From contig NZ_JAOWLC010000013.1 of NCBI RefSeq assembly GCF_025751535.1, positions 62,001 through 126,000 of the forward strand: a stretch of 64,000 nt of DNA, given 5' to 3'. This stretch comes from Lentibacter sp. XHP0401 (lineage in GTDB: Bacteria; Pseudomonadota; Alphaproteobacteria; Rhodobacterales; Rhodobacteraceae). The translations under genes were made by a program, and so were the position numbers. The notes below the pieces were generated by a model. It had not been told where the DNA came from. It did not search any database and saw nothing but the letters and a program-made list of their open reading frames with translations. Every line of letters begins with the position of its first letter. The first letter of the stretch is position 1. Of this stretch, positions 51,511-62,772 are shown piece after piece.

Positions 51511-53373
51511 ATGTATGCTCTAAAGCAACAACCGTTAGACACCACAAGCGACTTTGGACGTTACCTGGTGGATATGGGTCTGGTGAGCCCAAGCGCTCTG
51601 ATACGCGCTAAGTCTGAATGTCGAGAATTAAACGCCTCGCTTCAAAGCTGTCTCGAAATGCAAGGGGCACTAAGTGCTGACGAACTATCAGAAGCCAGTG
51701 CAAGCTATCTAGACCTCCCCCTAGTTGAGCTTACGCTCAGCCCGCCAGATCCAAATCTGTCCGCGCTTTTCGACCCCGCCCTCTTAATACGATACGGAGT
51801 GATCCCGTGGCGCAAAACTAACAGAAAAACCACGTTACTATGCTCCAATAGTGAAAATTATCGCGATTTTCTTGCTCGATTAGATGGCGATCCTTCTGTC
51901 TTTGAATTTGCAATCGCAAAGCAAAGCCACATTATGAATTGGCTGACAGGACACCATCGCGATGAGTTGACGAGGCGTGCATCAGCAAGAGTACCAGAAG
52001 ACGAAAGCTGCAGAGGATGGGAGCGCCATACGAGCAGAAGGCGCTTGTTCGCAACCATAGTTGGCCTTCTGGTGGTAACTTTGCTGGTCGCCCTGCACCC
52101 GCAGGCCGTATTTGGCCTATTTGCCGCGTGGGCCGTATTCACTCTTGTCGTATCAGCCGTTATGCGACTGGCCTCCTACATTTCCGAAGTCTCGAAAGAA
52201 CAGCAGGACTGTCCGCCGCCTTGCCCGCAAAATCGTTTGCCCCATATTTCAGTCTTAGTTCCCTTATTCAAAGAACGCGAAATCGCCAATGTGCTTCTCG
52301 CTCGTTTGATGCGTCTTACTTATCCAAAAGCATTGCTTGATGTTGTGCTCGTGGTGGAAGAAAGTGACGAATTGACGAAATCGGTCTTGCAGGCATGCTC
52401 GCTCCCTCAGTGGATGAGAGTGGTCGAAGTGCCCGAAGGCACACCCAAAACCAAGCCGCGAGCAATGAACTACGCTCTCGATTTTTGCAAAGGCGATATC
52501 ATCGGGATCTGGGATGCTGAAGACGCTCCGGCACATGACCAACTTCAAATTGTCGCAGATCATTTTCACTCTGCTGGCGAAGACCTAGTCTGTCTGCAAG
52601 GGATACTTGATTATTACAACAGTCGACAAAACTGGCTCGCACGGTGCTTCACGATCGAATATGCGGCGTGGTTCAGACTCATTTTGCCAGGCATGGCCCG
52701 CCTCGGCTTTGCTATTCCCTTGGGTGGCACAACTCTTTTTTTCCGCCGCAAACCCCTAGAAGAGATAGGCGGGTGGGACGCACACAATGTAACCGAGGAC
52801 GCTGATCTGGGATTTCGGCTCGCACGCCATGGCTATAGAACCGATGTCATTCCAACGCGCACAGGCGAAGAAGCAAACTGTCGTCTTTGGCCATGGGTGA
52901 GGCAAAGGTCACGTTGGCTCAAGGGTTACATGGTAACTTACCTTGTTCACATGCGTAGCCCTCGCCGGCTTTTAAGAGAGGTTGGTCTCTGGCGTTTTAT
53001 TGGGTTTCATGCACACTTCCTAACGGCTTTATCGCAATTCGTACTTGCTCCAGTCTTATGGAGTTTCTGGCTTGTTCTATTCGGCCTGCCGCATCCGCTA
53101 GAGGCATTTATCGAACGGGATCTCCTACTTATACTTGGCCTGTCTTTCCTCGGCATTGAGTTGATAAACGCCCTGATCAACGCAACTGCTGTTTCAAAAC
53201 CCACTTTGCGACATCTCTTCGCTTGGGTGCCCACTATGCACTTTTACTATCCGCTCGGCGCCATTGCCGCCTACAAGGCGCTCTTTGAACTGGTTGTCAA
53301 ACCTTTCTACTGGGACAAAACCCAACACGGCATTTCTTTATACCATCAAAAAAAGGTCAATAAAAACAGCTAG
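51511..53373 (+). CDS. GT2 processive glycosyltransferase with N-terminal MshEN-like domain
   Basis: 620 residues. An N-terminal region (about 10-150) resembles the MshEN/T2SSE_N domain (GRYLVDMGLVSPSALIRAKSE, SYLDLPLVEL, ...RYGVIPWRK), a fold that binds cyclic di-GMP in some proteins. Two membrane segments follow (about 172-220), then a GT2 domain with IWDAEDAP (DxD-type), TEDADLGFRLARHG and QRSRWLKG (Q-x2-RW), the signatures of cellulose-synthase-like processive enzymes, and C-terminal membrane helices. Probably an inner-membrane polysaccharide synthase; the product is unknown. It overlaps the convergent GntR gene by 4 bases. Confidence 0.87.
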   Translation: MYALKQQPLDTTSDFGRYLVDMGLVSPSALIRAKSECRELNASLQSCLEMQGALSADELSEASASYLDLPLVELTLSPPDPNLSALFDPALLIRYGVIPWRKTNRKTTLLCSNSENYRDFLARLDGDPSVFEFAIAKQSHIMNWLTGHHRDELTRRASARVPEDESCRGWERHTSRRRLFATIVGLLVVTLLVALHPQAVFGLFAAWAVFTLVVSAVMRLASYISEVSKEQQDCPPPCPQNRLPHISVLVPLFKEREIANVLLARLMRLTYPKALLDVVLVVEESDELTKSVLQACSLPQWMRVVEVPEGTPKTKPRAMNYALDFCKGDIIGIWDAEDAPAHDQLQIVADHFHSAGEDLVCLQGILDYYNSRQNWLARCFTIEYAAWFRLILPGMARLGFAIPLGGTTLFFRRKPLEEIGGWDAHNVTEDADLGFRLARHGYRTDVIPTRTGEEANCRLWPWVRQRSRWLKGYMVTYLVHMRSPRRLLREVGLWRFIGFHAHFLTALSQFVLAPVLWSFWLVLFGLPHPLEAFIERDLLLILGLSFLGIELINALINATAVSKPTLRHLFAWVPTMHFYYPLGAIAAYKALFELVVKPFYWDKTQHGISLYHQKKVNKNS

Positions 53374-54017
53374 CTTCCGACTTTTTCAGCGTCAAGCTTG
53401 AGGCGGGTTACAAAAGCCTTAGAGATATGTGATTTAAGGGCCTCTCTGGCTTTCTGCTCATCTCGCTCCTCAATCGCCTTCACTATCATATCGTGCTCGT
53501 CCAGAGCTTTTAGGCTGCGCCCTTTTGCGGCGAGAGATGTGGTCGCCATCAGCGCCATTGATTGATGCACAAGGTTGAGTTGCTGCACCAGAAATCGATT
53601 ATGAGACGCAAGATGAATCTGATGATGAAATCGGCGATTGGCTTGTGCCAGCGCATTTGGACTATCAACTAAAGCCCGGTCCTCTTCTATCATGTCACGC
53701 AACACCCGCATTTCCTCGTCTGTCGCATGTCTGGCCGCAAGCTGCGCAGCCAGACCCTCAAGCTCGGTTCTCACAGCGTAGAGCTCTGCCATTTGATTGT
53801 GATCAAGTGACGCAACAATCAGGCTTCGACCGTCACGTGTAAGCAGAGACTGCGTCTCAAGACGCTGCAACGCTTCTCGGATAGGCGTGCGTGACACGCC
53901 AAACCTTTCGGCAAGCTCGTTTTCGACCAATCGGTCACCAGGACGGTAAATACCTCGATCGATGGCTTCCAGAATAAGAGCGTAAGCATCTTTTTGAACA
54001 GGTTTCGCTTCTTTCAT
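53370..54017 (-). CDS. GntR-family regulator, FCD (FadR/VanR) subfamily
   Basis: 215 residues from MKEAKPVQKDAY, with AAAAGGA upstream. The winged helix contains GDRLVENELAERFGVSRTPIREALQRLETQSLL. The all-helical FCD ligand domain has the metal-type residues in RRFHHQIHLASHNRFLVQQL and DEHDMIVKAIEERD. Members sense small carboxylates and usually repress nearby catabolic genes. The nearest candidate partner is unclear. Effector unknown. Confidence 0.88.
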   Translation of the reverse strand: MKEAKPVQKDAYALILEAIDRGIYRPGDRLVENELAERFGVSRTPIREALQRLETQSLLTRDGRSLIVASLDHNQMAELYAVRTELEGLAAQLAARHATDEEMRVLRDMIEEDRALVDSPNALAQANRRFHHQIHLASHNRFLVQQLNLVHQSMALMATTSLAAKGRSLKALDEHDMIVKAIEERDEQKAREALKSHISKAFVTRLKLDAEKVGS

Positions 54018-54115
54018 GTGTATTCCTTTTGGCATTCAGGCAGATTACCGTGCCTTGAAAAAGGTGCAAGCCCGCAACGCTTGCCTCATGCCAAAACGCT
54101 GTATAACGTCATCGG

Positions 54116-54760
54116 ATGGCACGCCAGTTTTTCACTCATGTCGAGACTTGGGTCTTTGATCTCGACAATACACTCTACCCACCAAGCATGGCCCTTTTCG
54201 ACCAAATCGAAGAAAAAATGACAGCGCTGGTCATGCGTGAGCTAAACTTGCCTAAATCTGAAGCCAATCACTTACGCCAAGAATATTGGGCAAAATATGG
54301 GACTACGCTTGCTGGACTTATGAAACATCATGCTATCGACCCCGAACCATATCTCGTTGAGGTCCATGATATTTCATTTCATCCCCTCGAGGTAGACTTG
54401 TCCCTCAGGGCACATATCGATCAGTTACCAGGCCGCAAAATTGTCTATACGAATGGCAGCAGCCCCTATGCTGAGCGCGTTTTAAAGGCTAGGGGCTTAG
54501 ATGGGCTGTTTAGCGACATATTCGGTGTCGAGCATGCAAACTATGAACCAAAGCCCCGCAAAACAGCCTTTGAGCAAGTTTTCACCAAGGCAAAACTGGA
54601 CCCAACGCGCGCCGCGATGTTCGAAGATGACGCGCGCAATCTTGTTGTTCCCCATGCGCTTGGTATGCGCACTGTTCATGTCGCGCCGGAGCATCATCAC
54701 GCCAACCATATTCACCATCACACAGATGAGCTTTCAACCTTTCTTGGCAAGTTATTCTAA
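54116..54760 (+). CDS. HAD-family pyrimidine 5'-nucleotidase
   Basis: 214 residues. HAD motif I is VFDLDNTLYPPSMALF (residues 9-24), motif II KIVYTNGSSPYAERV, and motif III/IV KPRKTAFEQ with MFEDDARNL. The DNTLYPP form is that of the SDT1/Phm8-like pyrimidine 5'-nucleotidases. It likely dephosphorylates nucleoside monophosphates or related metabolites. Located in the cytoplasm; stand-alone gene. Confidence 0.88.
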   Translation: MARQFFTHVETWVFDLDNTLYPPSMALFDQIEEKMTALVMRELNLPKSEANHLRQEYWAKYGTTLAGLMKHHAIDPEPYLVEVHDISFHPLEVDLSLRAHIDQLPGRKIVYTNGSSPYAERVLKARGLDGLFSDIFGVEHANYEPKPRKTAFEQVFTKAKLDPTRAAMFEDDARNLVVPHALGMRTVHVAPEHHHANHIHHHTDELSTFLGKLF

Positions 54761-54870
54761 CGCACAGCCACAATTATTCCTGCCCTAACTTGTGCTGTTT
54801 TCACGCAGCCCTCCTCCTTGGAAAGCTCTCGGGGAAACGCTATTCTTATCTAGGAACAAGGAATTTAAAT

Positions 54871-56073
54871 ATGCAGCGCATTCAAACAGATATCTTCATA
54901 GCGGGCGGCGGTATCGCTGGAATGATTGCAGCATTAAGTTTTGCATCCCTTGGGAAAAAAGTGTTTTGCGTAGACCCTGCGGCCCCCATTACAGAAAGAG
55001 GCGCACCGAATGCCGACATGCGCTCGACAGCCTTCTTGCAACCGTCCAAAGAGTTGTTAGGCGAAATTGGGCTCTGGGAAAGGCTCACCCCCTTCGCAGC
55101 ACCGTTACAAGTAATGAGAATCGTTGACGCAGGGGGAGAAAAACCAGAACCTCGCATCGAATCCGAGTTTGATGCCAGCGAGATTTCCGAAGAACCGTTT
55201 GGCTGGAACTACCCGAACTGGCTTTTGAGGCGCGAATGCCTCGCGATGATGGACGAAAGTGAGAATATCACCTTCAAAGCAGGCGTTGCGGCCGAAAAAA
55301 TTCTGACACGCTCCGAGTTTGCCCAGATCTCACTCAGCAATGGCGAAGTCATTCAAGCTAAACTGTTGGTCGCAGCAGACGGCCGAAACTCCCAAATACG
55401 CAAGGCTGTCGGAATAGACGTAAAGACTATTCGCTACGGACAGAAGGCTCTCGCTTTTACAGTTACACATCCGATCCCCCACAAGAACGTCTCAACCGAA
55501 ATACACCGTTCTGGCGGCCCGTTTACTCTTGTTCCACTTCCTGATCACGATGGCCGGCCTGCATCTGCTATTGTCTGGATGGAGCGTGCTCCAGAAACCC
55601 TCCGACTACAGCAGTTATCCGTCAACGAATTTGAAAGCGCCATGAATGAGCGCTCCTGTGCAATCCTCGGGCCGCTCAGCCTTAACAGCCCGAGAACAAT
55701 CTGGCCTATAATTTCACAATATGCCAAGAGCATGTATTCAGAGCGCACGGCTCTCATAGCAGAAGCAGCACACGTTGTTCCGCCTATCGGCGCACAAGGG
55801 CTCAACATGTCGCTCGGAGACATAAGAGAACTCTATAAACTAACGAAAGCATCACCAGAGACGCTTGGCTCCCCTCAAATGCTGACAAAGTATCACAAAG
55901 CACGCCATCCTGAAATTCGGGTCAGGATCATAGGCATTGACACACTCAACCGCGCATCAATGGTTTCGGCTCGCCCGTTGCGCGACATGCGCGCTATCGG
56001 GCTCAATGTGATCTATGGCTTCGCACCTGTTCGAAAGGCCCTGATGAAAGCAGGATTAGGGGTTAAACTCTAA
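54871..56073 (+). CDS. UbiH/COQ6-family FAD-dependent monooxygenase
   Basis: 400 residues from MQRIQTDIFIAGGG, with AAGGA 10 bases upstream. The FAD dinucleotide motif is IAGGGIAGMIAALSFASLG (residues 9-27). The DG motif is LVAADGRNSQIRKAVGI (about 165) and the second FAD motif is AEAAHVVPPIGAQGLNMSLGDI (about 300). These enzymes hydroxylate the ubiquinone ring at the membrane. Which position it modifies (UbiH, UbiF, UbiI or UbiL type) cannot be decided by eye. It overlaps the convergent aminotransferase gene by 4 bases. Confidence 0.88.
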   Translation: MQRIQTDIFIAGGGIAGMIAALSFASLGKKVFCVDPAAPITERGAPNADMRSTAFLQPSKELLGEIGLWERLTPFAAPLQVMRIVDAGGEKPEPRIESEFDASEISEEPFGWNYPNWLLRRECLAMMDESENITFKAGVAAEKILTRSEFAQISLSNGEVIQAKLLVAADGRNSQIRKAVGIDVKTIRYGQKALAFTVTHPIPHKNVSTEIHRSGGPFTLVPLPDHDGRPASAIVWMERAPETLRLQQLSVNEFESAMNERSCAILGPLSLNSPRTIWPIISQYAKSMYSERTALIAEAAHVVPPIGAQGLNMSLGDIRELYKLTKASPETLGSPQMLTKYHKARHPEIRVRIIGIDTLNRASMVSARPLRDMRAIGLNVIYGFAPVRKALMKAGLGVKL

Positions 56074-57194
56074 AGCACCTTATCCATAACAGCCCTAAGT
56101 TTCGCCATTGTTCCTGTAACGTCATAAAGCTTATCGAGCCCGAATAGCCCGAGCCGGAATGTCATAAATCCTTCCGGCTCATCGCAAGCAAGTGGAACAC
56201 CTGCCGCAATCTGCATTCCTTCGGCGACAAACTTCTTACCATTTTGAATTTCAGGATCATTTGTATAGCTTACAACAACTCCAGGTGCTCCAAACCCCTC
56301 AGCCGCAACAGAAACAATACCTTTTTCCGAAAGCATATCGCGAACACCATTGCCCAATGCCCACTGGGCCGCTCGCAACTTCTCAAAGCCATAATCACGT
56401 GTTTCGAGCATCGTATCACGAAACGCGCGCAAGGCGTCTGTTGGCATTGTCGCGTGATAGGCGTGCCCGCCACTTTCGTATGCCTTCATAATGTCCCGCC
56501 ACTTCTTCAGGTCCAAAGCGAAACTGTCCGAAGTCGTTTTCTCCAAACGTGCGACAGCACGCTCCGACAACATCACCAATCCAGCAGACGGCGAGGCAGA
56601 CCAGCCTTTTTGCGGAGCCGATATTAGAACGTCCACTCCAGTTTCCTTCATATTCACCCATGCACAGCCTGACGCGATACAATCAAGAACCATCAAAGCG
56701 CCAACTTCGTGAGCCGCATCAGCAAGCGCAGTTATATAGTCGTCTGGTAGTATGAGGCCAGCCGACGTTTCCACATGAGGCGCGAATACAACATCCGGTT
56801 TGCTCTCGCGAATGGCAGCTGTAACATCGGCTATAGGCGCTGGCGCAAAAGGAGTCTGCACACCATTCCCCGTCTGGCGCGCCTTGAAAACACTCACATC
56901 TTCCGCAAAGTTCCCCGCATCAAAAATTTGGCTCCAGCGGAAAGAGAACCAGCCATTACGCACAACCAACGCATGTGCACCGGCTCCAAACTGACGTGCA
57001 ACCGCTTCCATAGCATAGCTTCCACCACCTGGTACGAGCGCGACCGCATCGGCATTGTAAACCTCTTTGAGCATTGAGGAGATGTCGTTCATAACTTTTT
57101 GAAAGCTCGCGCTCATGTGATTGAGGGAACGGTCAGTAAACACGACTGAAAATTCATCCAGTCCTTGCGGATCTACAGTTTTCAAAAGCGCCAT
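56070..57194 (-). CDS. Class V aminotransferase
   Basis: 374 residues, fold type I PLP enzyme. The PLP lysine is in LISAPQKGWSASPSAG (about residue 195). LVPGGGSYAMEAVARQFGAG and APHVETSAGLILPDDYITALA are typical of the serine-pyruvate/alanine-glyoxylate group. The substrate pair is not certain. GGAG lies 6 bases before the ATG. It is followed upstream on the same strand by two Lrp-type regulators. Confidence 0.88.
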   Translation of the reverse strand: MALLKTVDPQGLDEFSVVFTDRSLNHMSASFQKVMNDISSMLKEVYNADAVALVPGGGSYAMEAVARQFGAGAHALVVRNGWFSFRWSQIFDAGNFAEDVSVFKARQTGNGVQTPFAPAPIADVTAAIRESKPDVVFAPHVETSAGLILPDDYITALADAAHEVGALMVLDCIASGCAWVNMKETGVDVLISAPQKGWSASPSAGLVMLSERAVARLEKTTSDSFALDLKKWRDIMKAYESGGHAYHATMPTDALRAFRDTMLETRDYGFEKLRAAQWALGNGVRDMLSEKGIVSVAAEGFGAPGVVVSYTNDPEIQNGKKFVAEGMQIAAGVPLACDEPEGFMTFRLGLFGLDKLYDVTGTMAKLRAVMDKVL

Positions 57195-57269
57195 AAGGGT
57201 CTCCAGTATGTCTCATTTCTGACCTTGGGTATCAGCAACTCGGCGTGCCGCCTAGCTTGAAATATCCAA

Positions 57270-57725
57270 CTATATCGGACCGCGCCGTCGCTCCTCGCTG
57301 AGCAGCACGTTCGCCTCAACTTGCCCTGCCCCGGGAAGCGTCATAATCCGGCGGCGAAGGATGCGCTCAAAATCGGGAATGTCGCGCGCGACAACTTTAA
57401 GGCGGTAATCATACAGCCCAAGAATATGCTCAACACTCAACACTTCAGGGATGGCTGAAACCGCCCTTTCAAAGTCTTCGAGACTAACACGTCCTTTTGT
57501 TGCGAGCTTGATCCCCAAGAAAACGGTCACTCCCAGCCCCAGCTTTTCTCGATTCAGTAAAAGCCTGCGGCCCTTGATCACTCCAGCATCCTTGAGCCTC
57601 TTTATGCGCCGCCAGGTTGCAGGCTGGGAAAGTCCAAGTTTTTCTCCAAGAGCCTTGCTGCTCATCCGCGCATCGCTCATCAAAGCGCGCAGTATATTGT
57701 GATCAACTTCATCGAGATCCATCAT
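57270..57725 (-). CDS. Lrp/AsnC-family transcriptional regulator (downstream of a pair)
   Basis: 151 residues. An N-terminal winged helix (DEVDHNILRALMSDARMSSKALGEKLGLSQPATWRRIKRL) is followed by the AsnC ligand domain (EVLSVEHILGLYDYRLKVVARDIPDFERI). Amino acids are the usual effectors. It overlaps its neighbour by 4 bases. A start one codon later (57722) is equally possible. Confidence 0.92.
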   Translation of the reverse strand: MMDLDEVDHNILRALMSDARMSSKALGEKLGLSQPATWRRIKRLKDAGVIKGRRLLLNREKLGLGVTVFLGIKLATKGRVSLEDFERAVSAIPEVLSVEHILGLYDYRLKVVARDIPDFERILRRRIMTLPGAGQVEANVLLSEERRRGPI

Positions 57726-58177
57726 ATCGGCAAAATCTCGTCTGATTTGATCCGTGCCACATGCATCAACGCCTCGATATCAGAGATATGCGGCAAAGAG
57801 AGGATACGCGTTCGGTAAACATCTTGATAATGTGCCATGTCCCTCGCGATCACTGACAACCGCACGTCGATACGCCCTAAAAAAGTCTGAATTTCCAAAA
57901 CCTCAGGAACATCCCGTGCTTTGTTTATGAACTCATCAAAAGCCGTTGTTTGGGTTTTGTCCAACGTTACACGTAAACTCACCTCAACGGCAAAACCAAG
58001 CACTTGCCAATCTACAATAGCTTCCTGCCCCAGTATAACACCACTGCTTTCCAATTTTTCCAACCGCCGCCAGCAACTTGCTGTAGTCAGCGCACAACGC
58101 TCTGCCAATTCCGCCACTGATGCTTCAGGGCTGGCCTGAAACTGCCGCAGTATGCGTCGATCTACATCATCAAGCAT
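57722..58177 (-). CDS. Lrp/AsnC-family transcriptional regulator (upstream of a pair)
   Basis: 151 residues, the same architecture as its neighbour: DDVDRRILRQFQASPEASVAELAERCALTTASCWRRLEKL, then an AsnC domain (DVPEVLEIQTFLGRIDVRLSVIARDMAHYQDV). The two are about a third identical by eye, so they are old paralogues and could form hetero-oligomers. Divergent from ilvC across a 130-base region, so ilvC is a plausible target. Confidence 0.92.
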   Translation of the reverse strand: MLDDVDRRILRQFQASPEASVAELAERCALTTASCWRRLEKLESSGVILGQEAIVDWQVLGFAVEVSLRVTLDKTQTTAFDEFINKARDVPEVLEIQTFLGRIDVRLSVIARDMAHYQDVYRTRILSLPHISDIEALMHVARIKSDEILPI

Positions 58178-58271
58178 GAATTCACCGCAAATTTAACTTT
58201 TGGGAATAAATATCTCCATTTGAGCCCCATTGAAAGCAATTATGAAAAGCAAATCTAGCTATTCCGGTTAA

Positions 58272-59330
<1,059 letters not shown>

Positions 59331-59351
59331 TTTACTCAGCTTATACTAGGA

Positions 59352-59380
59352 AGAGGGCGCTCAACGGAGCGCCCTCTTTT
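59352..59380 (+). terminator. Intrinsic terminator of ilvC
   Basis: A perfect 10-bp stem AGAGGGCGCT / AGCGCCCTCT (59352-59377) with a 6-base loop is followed by TTTT. Confidence 0.92.
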
Positions 59381-59465
59381 ATGTCTATGTCGCCGCCAAT
59401 CGAAGCTCTGCAATTTGACCTCCGTAGATGGCACCGATCTTGTCGAACTCTAGAATGGAGACCCC

Positions 59466-60380
59466 ATGTCAGATAGCCCGATTATAACACCTGGCAGCTG
59501 GGCGATGATCGCTATTCTGGGGATGGTCTGGGGCGGCACATTTCTAGTGATCGAACTTGCACTCGAGAGCATGCCCCCTTTCTGGATTGCGGCAGCACGT
59601 ATCAGCTTCGCGACCGTTCTCACACTGCTCATTTGGCGGGCGATGGGTGGCAAACTTTGGCGCACAGATGAGCACGCATGGATATCACTGATCATCGTAG
59701 GGGGGCTTTCTTCGGCAGTTCCATTCATGTTGCTCAGTTGGGGACAGCAATTTGTAACATCTGGGTTTGCAGGTGTTTCGATGGCTGCTGTAGCTCTCTT
59801 GGTATTACCGTTAGCTCATTTCTTCGTGCCAGGGGACAGAATGACAACCCGCCGCTTACTGGGGTTTCTCATCGGTTTTGTCGGCGTCCTGATCCTCATT
59901 GGCGGACAGGCCTTTACCTCAACAGGAGACCTGCTCGAAACACCGGGTCGTATCGCCTGCCTCTGCGCCGCAAGTTGCTACGCAATCAGCTCAGTTGTCA
60001 TGCGCCGCTTACCACCGATTGATCCGATAGGGCTTGCCGCAGTTCCGCTCATCATTGGCTCTGCATTTGTCATACCTACGGCCTATCTCAGCGAAGGCCC
60101 GCCACCGTGGCCTGATGCACGCACTCTCGGGATATTGGTCTTTCTCGGGCTTGTCCCGACAGCCGGGGCAAACTTCTTGCGTGTGTGGGTGATCCGCACT
60201 GCGGGACCGGTCTTCATGAGCCTCACAAACTATCAAGTGCCAATCTGGTCAGTGGTACTTGGCGGGCTGTTTCTCTCGGAACCGCTCCCCAGTAGCCTAA
60301 TACTTGCGCTGGTGCTCATCCTAGCAGGTGTCGGCTTAAGCCAGTATGGCGCGCTCAGCCGACTTTTCAGCCGAGCTTAA
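59466..60380 (+). CDS. EamA/DMT-family transporter
   Basis: 304 residues with about ten hydrophobic segments in two EamA repeats; the first begins [21 protein letters not shown], the second near [22 protein letters not shown]. Such drug/metabolite transporters export amino acids or other small metabolites. No substrate can be given. Its 3' end overlaps the convergent glmM gene by 4 bases. Confidence 0.88.
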   Translation: MSDSPIITPGSWAMIAILGMVWGGTFLVIELALESMPPFWIAAARISFATVLTLLIWRAMGGKLWRTDEHAWISLIIVGGLSSAVPFMLLSWGQQFVTSGFAGVSMAAVALLVLPLAHFFVPGDRMTTRRLLGFLIGFVGVLILIGGQAFTSTGDLLETPGRIACLCAASCYAISSVVMRRLPPIDPIGLAAVPLIIGSAFVIPTAYLSEGPPPWPDARTLGILVFLGLVPTAGANFLRVWVIRTAGPVFMSLTNYQVPIWSVVLGGLFLSEPLPSSLILALVLILAGVGLSQYGALSRLFSRA

Positions 60381-61720
60381 AGCACTGCTTCGACAGCCGC
60401 GATAACAGCATCAACAGATTGGTTCAAAAGGCCTTCATCTTCACACTCGGCCATCACCCGAACAAGTGGCTCAGTGCCGGATTTACGGATCAGGAGCCTG
60501 CCACGCCCTTTCAGATCTGCCTCCACCCGTGCAATTTCGGCCTGTACTGATGCGCTATCGAGAGGCGTTTGACCTGCCTCAAAACGTACATTCTTGAGCA
60601 GTTGAGGAACTGGTTCGAATGAACTTGCAAGCTCGGAAGCGCGCTTGCCCGAACGAACAAGCTCGGCAAGGAACTGGAGAGCAGCCATAAGACCATCGCC
60701 CGTTGTCGCATAATCGGTCATCACAATATGCCCGGACTGTTCGCCCCCAAGGTTAAAGCCACCGCTCCGCATTCTCTCAACAACGTATCTATCACCTACC
60801 CCCGTCCGTTGAAGGCCTATCCCTTGCCCTTCCAGATACCTCTCAAGTCCGAGGTTCGACATGACAGTCGCAACCAGAGCATTGCCCGCAAGCCGCCCCT
60901 CAACGGCCCAGCGAGAGGCAAACAACCCCATAATCTGATCGCCATCAGCGACAGCACCCGTTTCATCAATCAAGACAACACGGTCTGCATCGCCATCAAG
61001 ACAAATCCCGAGGTCAGCGCCATGGGCAACCACTGTTTCTGCCGCAATGCGCGGTTTTGTTGAGCCACAGTCATGGTTGATGTTGAACCCGTTAGGCGAC
61101 ACGCCAATCCCGATCACTTCCGCACCGAGTTCCCAAAGAACTTCGGGCGCGGCCTTATAAGCAGCCCCGTTTGCGCAATCGACAACAATTTTGATGCCAT
61201 CCAGGCGCATGCCGTTTGGAAAGGTCGATTTAACCCGCTCAATATAGCGAAAACGGCCATCATCAATCCGTTTTGCACGGCCAATATTACGAGACTGCGC
61301 AGGTTCCACACCTGACTTGACCAGACTTTCGATTTCCATCTCGGCTTCATCGGAAAGCTTAAATCCATCAGGTCCGAAAAACTTGATCCCGTTATCAACC
61401 GCTGGGTTATGACTGGCCGAAATCATTACTCCCAAGTCAGCACGCATTGATGTCGTCAGCAATCCGACCGCAGGTGTAGGAATAGGCCCAAGCAAAAGTA
61501 CATTCATGCCTGTACTTGTCAGACCCGCCGTAAGCGCACTTTCAAACATATAGCCTGAAAGTCTCGTATCTTTACCAATGACAACGCGATGGGCAACCGA
61601 CTTGTCTTTCCGAAAAAACCGCCCGACAGCTGCGCCTATCTTCAGCGCCATTTCGGCTGTCATCGGATATGTGTTTGCGGTCCCCCGCACGCCATCGGTA
61701 CCAAAAAGCTCTCGGGTCAT
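60377..61720 (-). CDS. glmM: Phosphoglucosamine mutase
   Basis: 447 residues from [13 protein letters not shown]. The catalytic phosphoserine loop is [20 protein letters not shown] (about residues 97-116), the Mg loop [12 protein letters not shown] (about 242), and the sugar-phosphate loop [13 protein letters not shown]. It converts glucosamine-6-phosphate to glucosamine-1-phosphate for peptidoglycan and LPS. The ATG shares one base with the folP stop (TGATG), with GAGGAG upstream, so it is coupled to folP. An in-frame ATG 30 bases upstream is unlikely. Confidence 0.96.
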   Translation of the reverse strand: MTRELFGTDGVRGTANTYPMTAEMALKIGAAVGRFFRKDKSVAHRVVIGKDTRLSGYMFESALTAGLTSTGMNVLLLGPIPTPAVGLLTTSMRADLGVMISASHNPAVDNGIKFFGPDGFKLSDEAEMEIESLVKSGVEPAQSRNIGRAKRIDDGRFRYIERVKSTFPNGMRLDGIKIVVDCANGAAYKAAPEVLWELGAEVIGIGVSPNGFNINHDCGSTKPRIAAETVVAHGADLGICLDGDADRVVLIDETGAVADGDQIMGLFASRWAVEGRLAGNALVATVMSNLGLERYLEGQGIGLQRTGVGDRYVVERMRSGGFNLGGEQSGHIVMTDYATTGDGLMAALQFLAELVRSGKRASELASSFEPVPQLLKNVRFEAGQTPLDSASVQAEIARVEADLKGRGRLLIRKSGTEPLVRVMAECEDEGLLNQSVDAVIAAVEAVL

Positions 61721-62733
61721 CAGTATTCTCCTCGCGTCGCAGACAACCACAATCGCAGTGCTTGCTTTGTTTCACCCACATCGTGGACGCGCAACAGTTG
61801 CACACCCTGCGCGATCCCTACAAGTCCGGTTGCTACGGACCCGTGTGCGCTTTCTTGTGCGCTATCTACCAAGCCAATCTTTCGTATAAACCCTTTTCGA
61901 GATACCCCCAGCAGAATGGCGCAACCGAGGCTGTGGAACAGGCTAAGGCTGCTCAAAAGCTTAAGATTATGCTCGATTGTCTTGCCAAAACCTATGCCCG
62001 GGTCAACAACTATGCGCTCTGAAGGTATCCCCGCACTCTTGAGTTTATCTATTCTCTCAGCCAGATAGTCATACACATCAAGTACCACATCCTCATATTG
62101 CGGATCTAACTGCATTTTTTGGGGAGTTCCCTGCGCGTGCATTACAAAGACCGGTGCTTCACGCTCGGCACAAAGCGGAGTAAGGGCCGCATCAAAAGTG
62201 AGGCCGGAAACATCGTTGATAAAATCAGCCCCGGCATCAAGAGCGGCAGCTGCCACCACGGCTTTTCGAGTATCAATCGAGATCGGTATTTGAACCGCAC
62301 TTCGCAGAGCAGTGATAACGGGTGCAGTGCGAGCAATTTCTGCTTCATGTGGCACTTCTAGCGCACCTGGACGGGTGCTCTCACCACCGACATCAATGAT
62401 ATCAGCGCCTCGCTCAGCCATGCTCTTTGCATGCTTGAGGGCCATCGCCGCACCATTGAAGCGCCCTCCGTCACTGAAGCTATCAGGCGTCACATTTAAA
62501 ATACCCATTAGCCGAGGCTCATCAAAGGTAAGCTCCCCTAAGGGAGCGCGAGAAGCTGTAAGCTTCCGCAAGGCATCAGGTGGAAGACGCCCAGCAGGCA
62601 CATAAGAAGATGGCGCGCCGCGCTGGATCACTTCGACATGGGTAAACCAGCACCACCCGCCAGCAAGCGTTAGAGCTTCACTGGGACGTCTCGGACCAGT
62701 CTGAACGAAAGGGCGGTAGTAATAAACAGTCAT
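61720..62733 (-). CDS. folP: Dihydropteroate synthase
   Basis: 337 residues. Signature motifs are [18 protein letters not shown] (about residue 69), [15 protein letters not shown] (about 102), [13 protein letters not shown] and [14 protein letters not shown]. The last barrel strand has [10 protein letters not shown]. It joins p-aminobenzoate to the pterin pyrophosphate in folate synthesis. The N-terminal 65 residues are an extension usual in Rhodobacteraceae. It is the middle gene of folB-folP-glmM. Confidence 0.95.
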   Translation of the reverse strand: MTVYYYRPFVQTGPRRPSEALTLAGGWCWFTHVEVIQRGAPSSYVPAGRLPPDALRKLTASRAPLGELTFDEPRLMGILNVTPDSFSDGGRFNGAAMALKHAKSMAERGADIIDVGGESTRPGALEVPHEAEIARTAPVITALRSAVQIPISIDTRKAVVAAAALDAGADFINDVSGLTFDAALTPLCAEREAPVFVMHAQGTPQKMQLDPQYEDVVLDVYDYLAERIDKLKSAGIPSERIVVDPGIGFGKTIEHNLKLLSSLSLFHSLGCAILLGVSRKGFIRKIGLVDSAQESAHGSVATGLVGIAQGVQLLRVHDVGETKQALRLWLSATRGEY

Positions 62734-62772
62734 CGTGTCAGCCTTACATCAAAGTACACAATCCGATAAATA

